DNA from: Entomortierella parvispora
Lineage: Eukaryota; Mortierellomycota; Mortierellomycetes; Mortierellales; Mortierellaceae
DNA: 64,000 nucleotides
NCBI GenBank assembly: GCA_963573315.1
Contig: OY752145.1
Location: 2,604,001 to 2,668,000, forward strand
Reading direction: 5' to 3'
Shown here: in pieces, positions 44,635 through 54,657 of the stretch
How positions within the stretch are numbered: position 1 is the first letter of the stretch
Layout of the letters: the number at the start of each line of letters is the position of its first letter
Position numbers and translations under genes: made by a program
The notes under the pieces: model-generated
The model's input: only the letters and a program-made list of their open reading frames with translations
Told to the model about the DNA's origin: nothing
Databases searched by the model: none

Positions 44635-46830
44635 ATGTCCTCCTCCCAGCAACCACAAGCATCATCAGCCCAGCCAGGCGCCCCGTCCTCCGCCTCTGGT
44701 GCTATTGCTGCTTCAGCTGTTCAGGACAGCAACATCCATATTGGCCTCAGTCCCATGCTGCAGCATCGGCCCCATACACCGCTACGCTCATCCTTCCAGC
44801 TCTCATCGGATCATCCCTCGGATCCCGTCTCATCCTCTGCCTCCTCATCCTCCACGTCGCTCCTCAATACCTCCTCAAACGTTGGACCAACGCTAAGCAC
44901 AGGAGCGACCTCTATCGGCATGGGAAACTCTGGAGCTCCTCTCTCGTCATTATCATCCAGCAGCTCTTCAGGAAGTGGGCTCGGCAGTGGAAGCGTCGCC
45001 TTTGAATCTCTCTCGACCGCTGCTACACCGTCGCTTCTCAAGTCCTTCTCAAAGAAGAGCCGGAGGAGTTTTATGGACAATGAGAAATACGCTGGATCGC
45101 TGCCCACAATACATCATCAGAACGGTCGAGCAAGACGTAAGTTTAGCCAGGAAGGGAAAACAAGGCTCTCGACAGACGCTTGTTGTTTGTGTTTGCTTAC
45201 AAAACAGAGTGCCAAAACGGCAGCAGGAGCGGACGGATCCCCTGCCTGGGGGCAGTTGTTGGCAAAATATATCCGTGCGTGTGCGTGAGAGCGAAAGTGC
45301 CATGTCCTCCCCCATCCACCTCTCTGTGTCTCTCTCTCTCTCTCCTTGCAGCGGAGGAGGGGCTGTCGTCTGCCCAACTCGTCGTTCATTTTAGTGCGTG
45401 TGCGTGCGTGGGATCGTTCGCGAAGGGGGGCGCCTTATGTCGTCAAAGATGGATGCACGATCGCCAGTTCATGGAGACAGACCAAAAGGGACAGGTTTGC
45501 AGAACAGCCAGCAGCCCCCCATGAGGAGTAGCAGACAAACAGGCAAACAGACAATGGAAAGCAGTTCGGGATCAATGACTGGGGCTGGTCATGGACAAAC
45601 GGCGGGGATAGAGAAAAGTGTGTCGATGAAAAGGGGAGATCGGGCTGACTCTAACTATTTTTCCCTCTTCTCTTTTGAATGCCACAAACAGATGAAGGAG
45701 CAACTTTTCTGGGCGTGTCCTTGAAGCATCTGTCCTTGCTGGTGCTTCTCCTTCAGAACAGTGTCTTGGTGCTGATGATGCGTTACTCGCGCGTGTCTGT
45801 GGATCCGGATCAGCCCATGTACTTGGCCTCAACAGCCGTCTTTCTAGCCGAGATCATCAAACTCTTTACTTGTTTCTGGATTCTCGTCTACAGGAATGGA
45901 TCCATTGCCCGTGCCCTCTATATAATCCGGACAGAGATCATTCAGCAGCCTCAGGAAATTCTCAAGATGTTGGTACCCTCGAGTCTCTATGCTCTTCAGA
46001 ACAACCTGCTCTACATCGCACTTTCCAACCTTGAAGCAGCAACCTTCCAGGTCACATATCAGCTCAAGATCCTATCGACCGCCATCTTTTCCGTCGTAAT
46101 GCTGAACAAGCGGTTAACTCGACAAAAATGGCTGTCGTTGTGTCTATTGATGCTGGGCGTCACATTGGTGCAACTGCAGAACGTGGGAACACCCAAGAGT
46201 CCTTTATCATTGGATTCAGGAGAAGATGGCGACGAAATGGATTATATGGATGCTGCCGTAAGCGAGCGTGTAGCAGAGGCCGAGACACAGATGAATGGCG
46301 GTGCAGAGGACAGTGATAGTGGATCGTCGTTGCAGAACCCGATCATTGGACTGCTGGCAGTTCTTACATCGTGCGTCTCTTCAGGATTTGCGGGCTGCTA
46401 TTTCGAAAAAATTCTCAAGGGAACCGAAGCAGACATGTGGGTCCGGAATCTGCAACTGGGTATTTCGGGATCTCTCTTCAGTTTTTTGGCCATGTTTTAT
46501 GACCGTCATGCCATCTACGAGAACGGTATGTTCCAGGGCTACTCTTGGGTAACCTGGTTTGTGATCACGAACCAGGCTCTTGGAGGTCTATTGGTGGCCG
46601 TCGTGGTCAAGTACGCCGACAACATCCTCAAGGGCTTTGCTACGTCACTGTCCATCATCATCTCTGGCATGATCTCGGTCTACTTTTTCGACTTTGAGCC
46701 ATCAATCCAATTCCAGCTCGGAACCCTGGTGGTCATCTTGTCCACGTTCCTTTATGGTCGGCCGGATGCACCAGTCCCAGGATTTATCCGGCGGGAGAAG
46801 AAGTATGTACCATTCGATTTTGATGTTTGA
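44635..46830 (+). CDS. Nucleotide-sugar transporter (SLC35A type)
   Basis: Golgi-type antiporter that imports UDP-sugars (UDP-GlcNAc or UDP-Gal class) in exchange for UMP. Exons 44635-45136 and 45692-46830 give 546 aa. The first ~168 residues are a Ser-rich, probably cytosolic and disordered extension, longer than usual. The membrane part has about ten hydrophobic helices and family motifs: LVLLLQNSVLVLMMRYSR, FLAEIIKLFTC, PSSLYALQNNLLYIALSNL, ATFQVTYQLKILSTAIFSV, SGFAGCYFEKILKG, GGLLVAVVVKYADNILKGFA and SIIISGMISVYFF. A loop between helices is acidic (SGEDGDEMDYMDAA). The 555-nt intron is unusually long for this window and contains CT/GT microsatellites, so a skipped small exon is possible. 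Exact substrate cannot be read from the sequence. Confidence 0.92.
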
Positions 46831-47330
46831 TCGGCCACGCGGTCTTTCCGGCCAGGGGGGCTAACCGACATCTATGCTTTACGATTAGGAGACAAAGCAT
46901 GCCGCCACCGCTGAAATACGCATCCTAAAAGCCTCGCCCTTGTTCATGATACTCCTTTTTTGTTACTTTGTCCTCCTTTTCTTTGTTGCCGTTATAGACG
47001 GGCACCTTGTACAGTTTCTCTCTCTTCTTCTCTCCTTCCACCCTCGTGCTCAACGTAATAAACACCACACTGTCCTCCTTTTTTCGTAGTGGCTTTTGAT
47101 AGCTACATCAATTGCGCCACCTCGATTCAATCTGTCTTTTGGCCTTGGATCCTGTCATCTCCATCAGATATCATTCTTTTCTGTTTTTGCCACTCCACAG
47201 AAATTTCAAAGTTGCATATCACAAAGCCAGTCCTGCTGCTGCGCCCTTTTTCAGGATTTTCTTTTGCTCTGCACGGCGTAGAAGCCTCTACTGACTTTTT
47301 CAGACGAATTTTTCAAACGAACGATCGACT
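46831..47330. other. Intergenic
   Basis: Holds the 3' flank of the transporter gene (AATAAA at about 47,058). No gene is seen before the U6 promoter. Confidence 0.45.
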
Positions 47331-47406
47331 CCGATCGAAATCAATTGACCAAAATTGCGCCTGGTACCGTATTTGCAGAGTGCACAGAAAAAGCCCATAT
47401 ATATAG
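47331..47406 (+). promoter_or_regulatory. U6 promoter: conserved upstream block plus TATA box
   Basis: The 56-bp block at 47,331-47,386 begins CCGATCGAAATCA, contains ACCAAAATT and GTACC, and ends TGCACA, as upstream of the other U6 gene. A TATATATA lies at about 47,397-47,405, some 25-33 bp before the start. The spacing between block and TATA is also kept. Confidence 0.78.
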
Positions 47407-47428
47407 AGCGGAGGTTCTATGAACTATT

Positions 47429-47548
47429 GTAGACTCTTCGGAGCTACATACTTTAAAAATGGAACGATACAGAGAAGATTAGCATGGCCCCTGCACAAGG
47501 ATGACACGTATATCTATGAGTGGAATGCCCTTCGGGGCAAATTATTTT
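47429..47548 (+). ncRNA. SNR6: U6 spliceosomal snRNA, copy 2
   Basis: Contains the ACAGAGA box (GATACAGAGAAGATTAGC), the AGC triad and the GGCCCCTGCACAAGGATGAC core of U6. The 5' stem-loop is GTAG(a)CTC-TTCG-GAG-CTAC. A 3' hairpin TGCCC-TTCG-GGGCA is followed by ATTATTTTTTTT, a polymerase III terminator. Apart from the bulged base in the 5' stem it appears identical to copy 1. No intron interrupts it. Ends are estimated from the stem and the T-run. Confidence 0.97.
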
Positions 47549-49947
47549 TTTTCGCTCTTGATAACAACTCCATTTTGGTCCCGTCGAGGAGAGGAGAGGA
47601 AAGGAAAGCAGTGGTGTCACAAGAGACACAGAAACGGAGATCGAGGAAGCAATGTGGTCATCGCATCGCGTGCTGGTCTTCTTGGTCAATTGATTCTGGG
47701 AGAGAGAGGATAGGGACAAGGACGGCAGGACCATCAAACAATCCAGGAACAAAGAAATAGCAGGAGTAATTGGCACTGAGAAGGGAAAGAAGAAGCAACG
47801 ATTCGTAGAGACAGGACACTACCGTTCATGAAAAGTGCAGATTCGTGTCTACACTGGCAACATAAAGCTAAGGTTGACTGCTGTATGTTCTAGAAACCCT
47901 GGATTGTCGTGGACGCAACAAGAAAGAGCAATCCTGCTGCCTTAACCCCTTGGATGCCCACCCTCGAAAACGACAAAAAAATTTCCCACTTCCTCACAAT
48001 TGCAATTGGACTCCTCTTCGTTTTCTGAACCTGTATCAAATGAGCACCATTGGCCTCCACTTTCAACCTTCCCCGTTTCACCCATTTCATATCACTCCTC
48101 GTCCCCCGCGAACGAGAGGGGTCTTCATAAAAATGTTAGATGTCTCAATTGTGTCAGACCAGTGCCCCTAGACGATCATTGGGACAAGTGTAAGGGTTTC
48201 CCCCTTGGCAGAAATGAGTAGACTTATCATCCTCGTTAGATCTTGATTTTGTACTGCCTTATCCTGGACTCGGCGCAAAATTGACAATCAACTGTTATTT
48301 AAGTGATACCTATGTTACGAGGTGACTTTCATTCCAACGGCAGTTCGCGCAAGTTGCCCACAGCGGGGGCGTTCACACAAGCGGCGGTGTCCCAAAAGCA
48401 CAGTGGCCGAGTTCAGATTGTCCTCCTCCTTCGGTGATGAAAAGGTAGTGGTGGTGATAACATGGGCATGGCTACGCCCGCAGAGGCTGACGCGAGTAGG
48501 GAGATGGAAGGGGGAGGCAACTGTGCAAGGGTAACAATAGGAGTGGGCTCCAGAAATAGGAGCAAATTCTATAATACTGTACGCACTTTGACACCTTTAC
48601 CCACGTGTCCAGTCAGTCGACTTTTGGCGAAGTCATCCAGTTACCCCTGTTTCTCTGCCTGCGAGGAATTGGCGCGATTAAAACCCTCCTGTTATTTAAA
48701 ATGCCTTCGCAAAGAAAATCGCGGGGACCACACGGTTCTCTTCCAGTGAGGTGTTTTTTACTTTGCCTTTGCCATAAGTTGTGCATTGACTTTGCCAAAA
48801 ATTATGATGCCGAACGTGATATCATCCAGGTAGCCGTTGCGAAAGAGCTCCATATTTGGTACTAGTTCTTTTCTCCGGAAACGCATGGATTACAGTTTCC
48901 TTGGCACAGTCGCTTCAGTTGTGTGTAACAAACAAGTCCTGGAGGCAAAACGACAGAGTTGACAAACTTGATTTAAATTAAGAAAAAACCCCAGATAGAA
49001 AGCTAGGATTATAGTCAAAAAGAATTCATCTTCTCGGTTTCCTTACAAAAGATGGTCGTCGACTACTGATCATTCGCTGTAGGTGTTGCGCTTGGGCCAG
49101 CAACGGAATTCATGTGCAACAGATCTTTGGAGAAGGAAGGTGCACGACCATTAGGCGGTGGCGGCAATGGTAATCTCGGGGATTTTTTTTGTGATGGCGG
49201 TGTATATCGATAGGCGAAGTCAAATTGCCAGAAGGAACTGCACGCGCGTGAGGGACCCTCAATCTTACTGTATTTGGGCAATTGATGAGTTCTAACCTCT
49301 CTAGTCAAGACCTTTCCTTTTGTTCTTTGTGCTTTGCCTCCACTATCCTCGGTAGAAACGTCGCTCTTTGCTGAACAGGCTACCATGGCATACACATTTA
49401 GGAGGGAGGCGAAGCCAAAACCAAAATGTGTTATTCTCCTTTCAAAGGCCTTTTGGGTGGAATGTTGACAAAGGCAAGGGGCTTCAGAGAGAGAGAGAGG
49501 GGTAAAACTTCTGGAGGTATGCAGGAGTACTCAAATTTTGCGGTCGTGGGCGAGCAATAGAATCATGCTCCGAGTCATCAGTAAAAACAACTATCTTGAG
49601 AAAACGATCCCATGGCAAATGACGCGTTAGCCTTGGATCTTAAACCCATGTCCCTGTGGCGTTCAAGATGATGTGTGACTTCATACGGCGTTTAACCATA
49701 CCAGTTTGTGATCTTCACGATTGGGAATGTAGTGGCTGGCACCTTTATCGCGAGGAGGAGTTCTTCGCCGAACTTTATGGCAAAGCAAATGGCAAAGCAA
49801 ATGGCGAAACCAGCGATCCACATTGTATGAAACCAGCTTCGCCTTGCTTTGAGTATTCATTCAGGCGGTAACAATCCACGAAGTGTCTCTCTCATCTCCA
49901 TTCCATTCTTTTTGGCTGCCGTACACCGTCAGATCGTTCAACTCATT
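47549..49947. other. 2.4-kb gene-poor region
   Basis: No confident gene. A short ORF ending at 48,221 has a zinc-finger-like piece (RCLNCVRPVPLDDHWDKCKG), which could be the last exon of an unseen or decayed gene. A minus-strand ORF (49,395-49,063, 110 aa) with a Pro-rich stretch has no recognised family. A small AAATGGCAAAGC repeat is at about 49,788-49,805. Confidence 0.4.
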
Positions 49948-52900
49948 ATGGTAAGCACGCTTTTGGAATCGCTGAATTTGTCCAAGATGATGGTGCGACT
50001 AACACAGATCAAATTCCAGACCCTTCGACTTCCCAAGACCCAGTCCTTGCTGACAACTCAGTCTTTTTCAGATACATTGTCGTTTTCTGTTCCTGAAGTC
50101 CCTACAGGTGACCTGTTTCCGTCGCCAGTGCAGCGTCTGCAATCTGCGAATCGGTCCGTGCCCCAGTATATCTTAGCAAAAAGAGAAAGGAACCGAGTGA
50201 CGTCGCCTTTTTTGCGATGCCCTGCAGAGGTATCCTACCAGATTCACCTCTACTTGGATGGGGTCGATCTGATGCACACCTCTCACACGTGCCATGCCTT
50301 CTTGAGCTTCTATTCCCCCAAGGAGTGGTATGGGAGATACGTGAGCCGATCACCTTCTTGGTCCTTCGGGAGCCTCCTGGACGATAGGTCTGATCAAGGA
50401 TGCCTGCCGCTGTACAAAAAATCCTTTACATCAGAAGCATTCTTGCGGAGACGCCTTGGTTCTCCGTCTCCAATTGCTCTATCGTCGTCCTCGCTGCAGC
50501 CATTGTTGTTGTCCAGCACCCCGCCATCAATGGCTTCCAACGTGACGGGATCAACTGTTGAGCCCATGGAGATCAGCGACCTAGCCCCTAAAGATGTCGA
50601 ACCCATGGACATCTGCAGCGCCCACAAGCTTCAAGTGTCGAACGACGTCCAAGCCCCTCATAGTGTATTCCCAGCTCCTGAAGAAGAAGTCGAGAAGGTG
50701 TACCTCCACGAACACGATCAGACCAACATGAGAGTCCTGTTGGACGAAGGAAAGTTCTATCCTTCTGACGCAGAGACTGAGTCCGGCCATTGGAATCGAG
50801 TCGCATCCCCGATTTACAGCACCGAGCTTAAGTCCAAGACGACTCTGGCAGGTTCGTTGGTGGCGAGGCAGGTCGTGATCAACAATGGGAGGGCAACTTC
50901 TTCTGTCAACGCTGCGGCAGAGCAGGTCTTCGACTTCAAGGTTTTGCTTCACTCGATACCTGATCTCTCCCAAACCGTCGCTGTTTTCACGAGTGACCTT
51001 TGGACCGCAAAGCAAGTTGATGGAACATCATGGTCCAGCCCCTTTGCCCCTCGAGATCTGCCCGTTGTTCAGTTGGTGGAGCTGAAGCACTTCCCCATGG
51101 TCGAGCCGACTTTGCCTGGATCCAAGAGAGGACGGCCGTCCCACCCAAAGATGCGAGTCTTGATCACCCTTGCTTTTGGTCAGAATGTGGGCGAACAAGA
51201 TATGCTCCTGCTTGATGTCTGGCGTATGATCAAGGTGATCGAGGTCTTCATCCCCTGTATCTCCACGTCCAGTAGGGTACCCAGTTTCTCGTCGTCGCCG
51301 CCATCGTCGTCTTCCTGCTCTTCATCTTCCTCGGTTCGGACTACGGGAGATGTCGTTATAGGCCGCACAGAGACAATTAAAGTCAGCTCGAATGACGACA
51401 TGAGGTGTCGTGTTGTCAAAATCTATTCAGCTATTGTCCCCATCCAAACTGCCTACGACATACAAAAGAGGCTGATGATGTCGCGGTTCGCCTCGGTCCC
51501 CATGTCCAGCCAGGAATGTGGGTCTTCGGTGACCACTGGCCTTAGGGAAATCGACATGGACGATTCTCTCCCAGGAATGAGCCCTGACGAGAGCAACGAT
51601 CACAGAGCTGATAGCGCTGGGGTGATGGGCAAATGCCGTCTCGGAACCGTAAAGGGAAGCATGGTCACGATTGAGTGCATTGCCATTTTTGGCATCCAAA
51701 ACTCCGATACTTCCTCGGCCATGGTGGCTCGCAAGATCCTGTTTACGCCCCGGGATAGGACCGTAGGCCTAAAGAGGACGCTAGGCGACGCGAGCTGGGA
51801 CAAGCGAACGATCAGTCGTGGGGTCAGTTGCATGACTCTCTTCCCCTGTTACAGTGGATACGAGCGCTTGTTGGTTATGTTCAATCGATATGGTCGCGGA
51901 ATGATCTGGGACTGGGTCAACGAGCGTCAGGTTGCCCAGTTGCGAATGAGCAGCGACAGGGGCATGAAAGATGGCAAGATCACGAAACAGACGAGCCAGG
52001 CCGAAGACAGTTCTTCGTCTTCACAAGTCACACCCTCGAACGGGGACTCTGGCTCTCAGACCGATGAGCAAGCAAGCGCCACTGCTAGCGGGAGTGATGA
52101 AGGAGCATCTTCCGTGGCCAATCCCAATCGTTGGCTGTCTTATTGGGGAGCTCAAGTCAGTTTTACAGAGACGCCCAATCCATTCGAGATGGATGTCACG
52201 AAGAATCGGTCCTTCCGGATCGTGATCTTGGCCGATGGTCGAAATGACGAATGGGAGAGCACATGGTGGCATGTGGAGAGCTCAATGGGTCCCATGGATC
52301 ATACCATTGACCAGCGCCTTTTTGTCCCTATTGGTGCCAGGGCCACCATTTCAAGGAACATCGGTGATGCGCCCGTCGTATACGATATTGAGAAGAGATA
52401 CGAGGATAAAACCATTGGGTTCGAATTCATATCCAAGAAACGCCAGAATCAGCTGTTGAGCAAGGGCCAGATCGCGACTCCGCTGCCGCCAGCTCCGCTG
52501 CGATTTAACGCCTATGTGGTGTGGAACCGGTATCGGATAAGCTTGACGGCCGATCGGGGTCTTGTCATGGTCGATCTGGAAAGGAAGGGTTCCAAGGAGC
52601 GCAACGCAAAAGAACAGGACAGCGAGTGGGTCACCTATCTTGAGAACTCTATGGGAAAAACTCTGGTGGACATTGCCACGGTGAACAACAGTTTAGTTGT
52701 GACTTTGAAGGATGGCCATCTAGTTTGGTCCTTCTTTCCGGTACGAACAATCCCCGCCGAGCCCGAAAAAGTCAAAGAAGCAGCAGAAACCCAAGACACG
52801 AAAGTATTCACCAAAATGAACATAAGGAGACCGACCAAGCGTAGAAAACCCCATATTCCTAGGGGTTCCTTGGCCTTGGATGTGGAGGCATCTGCCGAGG

Positions 52901-53124
52901 CAAACACAGCCGACAAGAAAACAAAGCCGAGCAAGTCCGACACTTCCCGGGAGTTCAAGACCCAGAACGCGAGAAAGAGACAGAGCAAGCGCGGAACCCC
53001 TCGCGCCTTCATACATGGCGAACGTACCAACCTCAAGGAGGATGCTGGCGTCGATCTATTTGATGGAGAGATGGATTCGGGGCCCCTGGGGATAGAGCAG
53101 TATCAGCAGTATCATCATTATTAA
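49948..53124 (+). CDS. F-box protein, large
   Basis: Preferred model: the ATG at 49,948 alone forms the first coding exon, followed by an intron 49,951-50,007 (GTAAGC, branch-like CTAAC, ACACAG) and one long exon 50,008-53,124, giving 1,039 aa. The intron is 57 nt and stop-free, so an unspliced reading also stays open. A CT-rich leader just before the ATG supports this start. An F-box-like motif spans about residues 68-113 (FLRCPAEVSYQIHLYLDGVD, then SHTCHAFLSFYSPKEWYGRY). F-boxes bind Skp1 in SCF ubiquitin ligases. The rest has Ser-rich linkers and beta-rich segments that could form a propeller (ERLLVMFNRYGRGMIWDWVN, YRISLTADRGLVMVDLERKG, SLVVTLKDGHLVWSFFP). The basic C-terminus (RRPTKRRKPHIPRG) fits a nuclear signal. 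The target is unknown. Confidence 0.78.
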   Translation: MVSTLLESLNLSKMMVRLTQIKFQTLRLPKTQSLLTTQSFSDTLSFSVPEVPTGDLFPSPVQRLQSANRSVPQYILAKRERNRVTSPFLRCPAEVSYQIHLYLDGVDLMHTSHTCHAFLSFYSPKEWYGRYVSRSPSWSFGSLLDDRSDQGCLPLYKKSFTSEAFLRRRLGSPSPIALSSSSLQPLLLSSTPPSMASNVTGSTVEPMEISDLAPKDVEPMDICSAHKLQVSNDVQAPHSVFPAPEEEVEKVYLHEHDQTNMRVLLDEGKFYPSDAETESGHWNRVASPIYSTELKSKTTLAGSLVARQVVINNGRATSSVNAAAEQVFDFKVLLHSIPDLSQTVAVFTSDLWTAKQVDGTSWSSPFAPRDLPVVQLVELKHFPMVEPTLPGSKRGRPSHPKMRVLITLAFGQNVGEQDMLLLDVWRMIKVIEVFIPCISTSSRVPSFSSSPPSSSSCSSSSSVRTTGDVVIGRTETIKVSSNDDMRCRVVKIYSAIVPIQTAYDIQKRLMMSRFASVPMSSQECGSSVTTGLREIDMDDSLPGMSPDESNDHRADSAGVMGKCRLGTVKGSMVTIECIAIFGIQNSDTSSAMVARKILFTPRDRTVGLKRTLGDASWDKRTISRGVSCMTLFPCYSGYERLLVMFNRYGRGMIWDWVNERQVAQLRMSSDRGMKDGKITKQTSQAEDSSSSSQVTPSNGDSGSQTDEQASATASGSDEGASSVANPNRWLSYWGAQVSFTETPNPFEMDVTKNRSFRIVILADGRNDEWESTWWHVESSMGPMDHTIDQRLFVPIGARATISRNIGDAPVVYDIEKRYEDKTIGFEFISKKRQNQLLSKGQIATPLPPAPLRFNAYVVWNRYRISLTADRGLVMVDLERKGSKERNAKEQDSEWVTYLENSMGKTLVDIATVNNSLVVTLKDGHLVWSFFPVRTIPAEPEKVKEAAETQDTKVFTKMNIRRPTKRRKPHIPRGSLALDVEASAEANTADKKTKPSKSDTSREFKTQNARKRQSKRGTPRAFIHGERTNLKEDAGVDLFDGEMDSGPLGIEQYQQYHHY

Positions 53125-54657
53125 CTTGTGTACTACACTGGTTCGCGTTCCATGTCGATGCGTGCACAAATACCGGATATTCTCTTCCTTCTCCCACCGA
53201 AATGTCGCTCGTCCCTGAGCTTGAGTTGCTTTCGGTCCGAGAATGCAGCAGACTGAAATGGCAGTCTCAAGAAATTCCGACTCACCGACTTCTGCTGATA
53301 GCAGAATGGAGGCGAGCACCGACAAGAAAGAAAAAGAAACGACAAGTTACAAACAACAAAACAACAAAGCAACAACAACAACAACAACAAAAAAACGTAG
53401 CATAATAACTCATCCCCAGTCTCATCCCAACCTCATTTCCATCCCTGTCCTTCATTTTCTATGTAAATGACAGAATAAAGAGGCAACCTTTACCGGAAAC
53501 TTTTTTCAAAGGAGAGAAGGGGTGACTGGGGAATTTGTTAACAAGGTACCCTGCCACTGCGCTGACTGTGGCCTCGGATAACTTTGCCGCAAAATGAGAC
53601 TGTCCAAGGCTTCCTCAAAGGATGATGGATCTTCTCCATAGACTGTTTGATCAAAGTCCAGCTCCAAGTACCTCGACTTCAAGAGTATTGACGCCGGAGG
53701 CCTTGGTCTTCCAGTCTCTAGCCCTGGTAATCAGCAAGGCTAGGGTGCCTTTTATAGAAAGTGAGAACTGCCTAGTAACGTTCATCACACGCTTTGTATC
53801 TCCCCATGTCACCTCCAGACACGCCAAGAGTGGCCTCCTCTATCTACCAGAAGACAATTCACGACGGAAAGACAGCATGATGGGAGCCAATTGAAGAAAG
53901 AAAAGGCTTGACAACGGCAAAAAATAGCTGTAAAACAACATGGAAATGACAAGGAAAGGCAGGAGGAGCAGGGGTTGCGCTCAACAGACATGCAAGAACA
54001 CGAGAAGGAACAGGAAAAGAGCCGGACCAAGAGCGGAGGGTGACGAGAGGAGAAGGTGGCAAGAGGAGAAGAGAGAGAGACAGACAGCAGGGGGGAGAAG
54101 CAACTTAAAATGGCGGGAAAGTAGCTTCGCCTCACATCAGAAAAGCCTGCTTGACTGAGTGCAGTTGTAGTGGCGAAGTAAGGCAGTCGGGGGGGGAAGG
54201 AGGGGGAAGAGGAAAGGAGACAACAAGACAGCAGCGATGTTGGCTTGGCTGTGCTGAAGAGAGACCAGAGTCGCGCGTTCTGCCGCAGGTCAGCATTGTG
54301 CAGCAGAGAGGCATGCAGACAAGCAGAGCGACAGAAAAGACAAAAAAAACGGGCCAGTCAAAAGAAAGACCCGCTGTCACCGTGACATCTCTCTTCTTCC
54401 CAGCGCACGGCCCCTTTCGTCCTTCTCTTCCTCCTTTCTCTCCTTGCACAACGACGCGCACATTAACGCATGTGCGCATTGCATGCGTCGCCATCCATTC
54501 CCTTATTGCATCTCTTCATTAATTGCTGATTGCACTGTCTGTCTGTCTGTCTGTCTATGTCTCTCTGTTTCTGTCATTGCATTGTTGTTCATTCCCACTC
54601 CACCGCCATCACCATCACCACCACCGCACACCATCCGCCCCTGGAAAGCAAAGCACC
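53125..54657. other. Intergenic with CAA repeat and promoter
   Basis: A (CAA)n run lies at 53,349-53,391. The 200 bp before the Whi2-like start are CT/CTGT-rich (TGTCTGTCTGTCTGTC at about 54,537). No gene is supported. Confidence 0.45.

Noticed and set aside
49063-49395. 110-codon minus-strand ORF with a Pro-rich stretch
   Set aside because: No homologous family recalled and no conserved motif. It could be real but cannot be supported from sequence alone.
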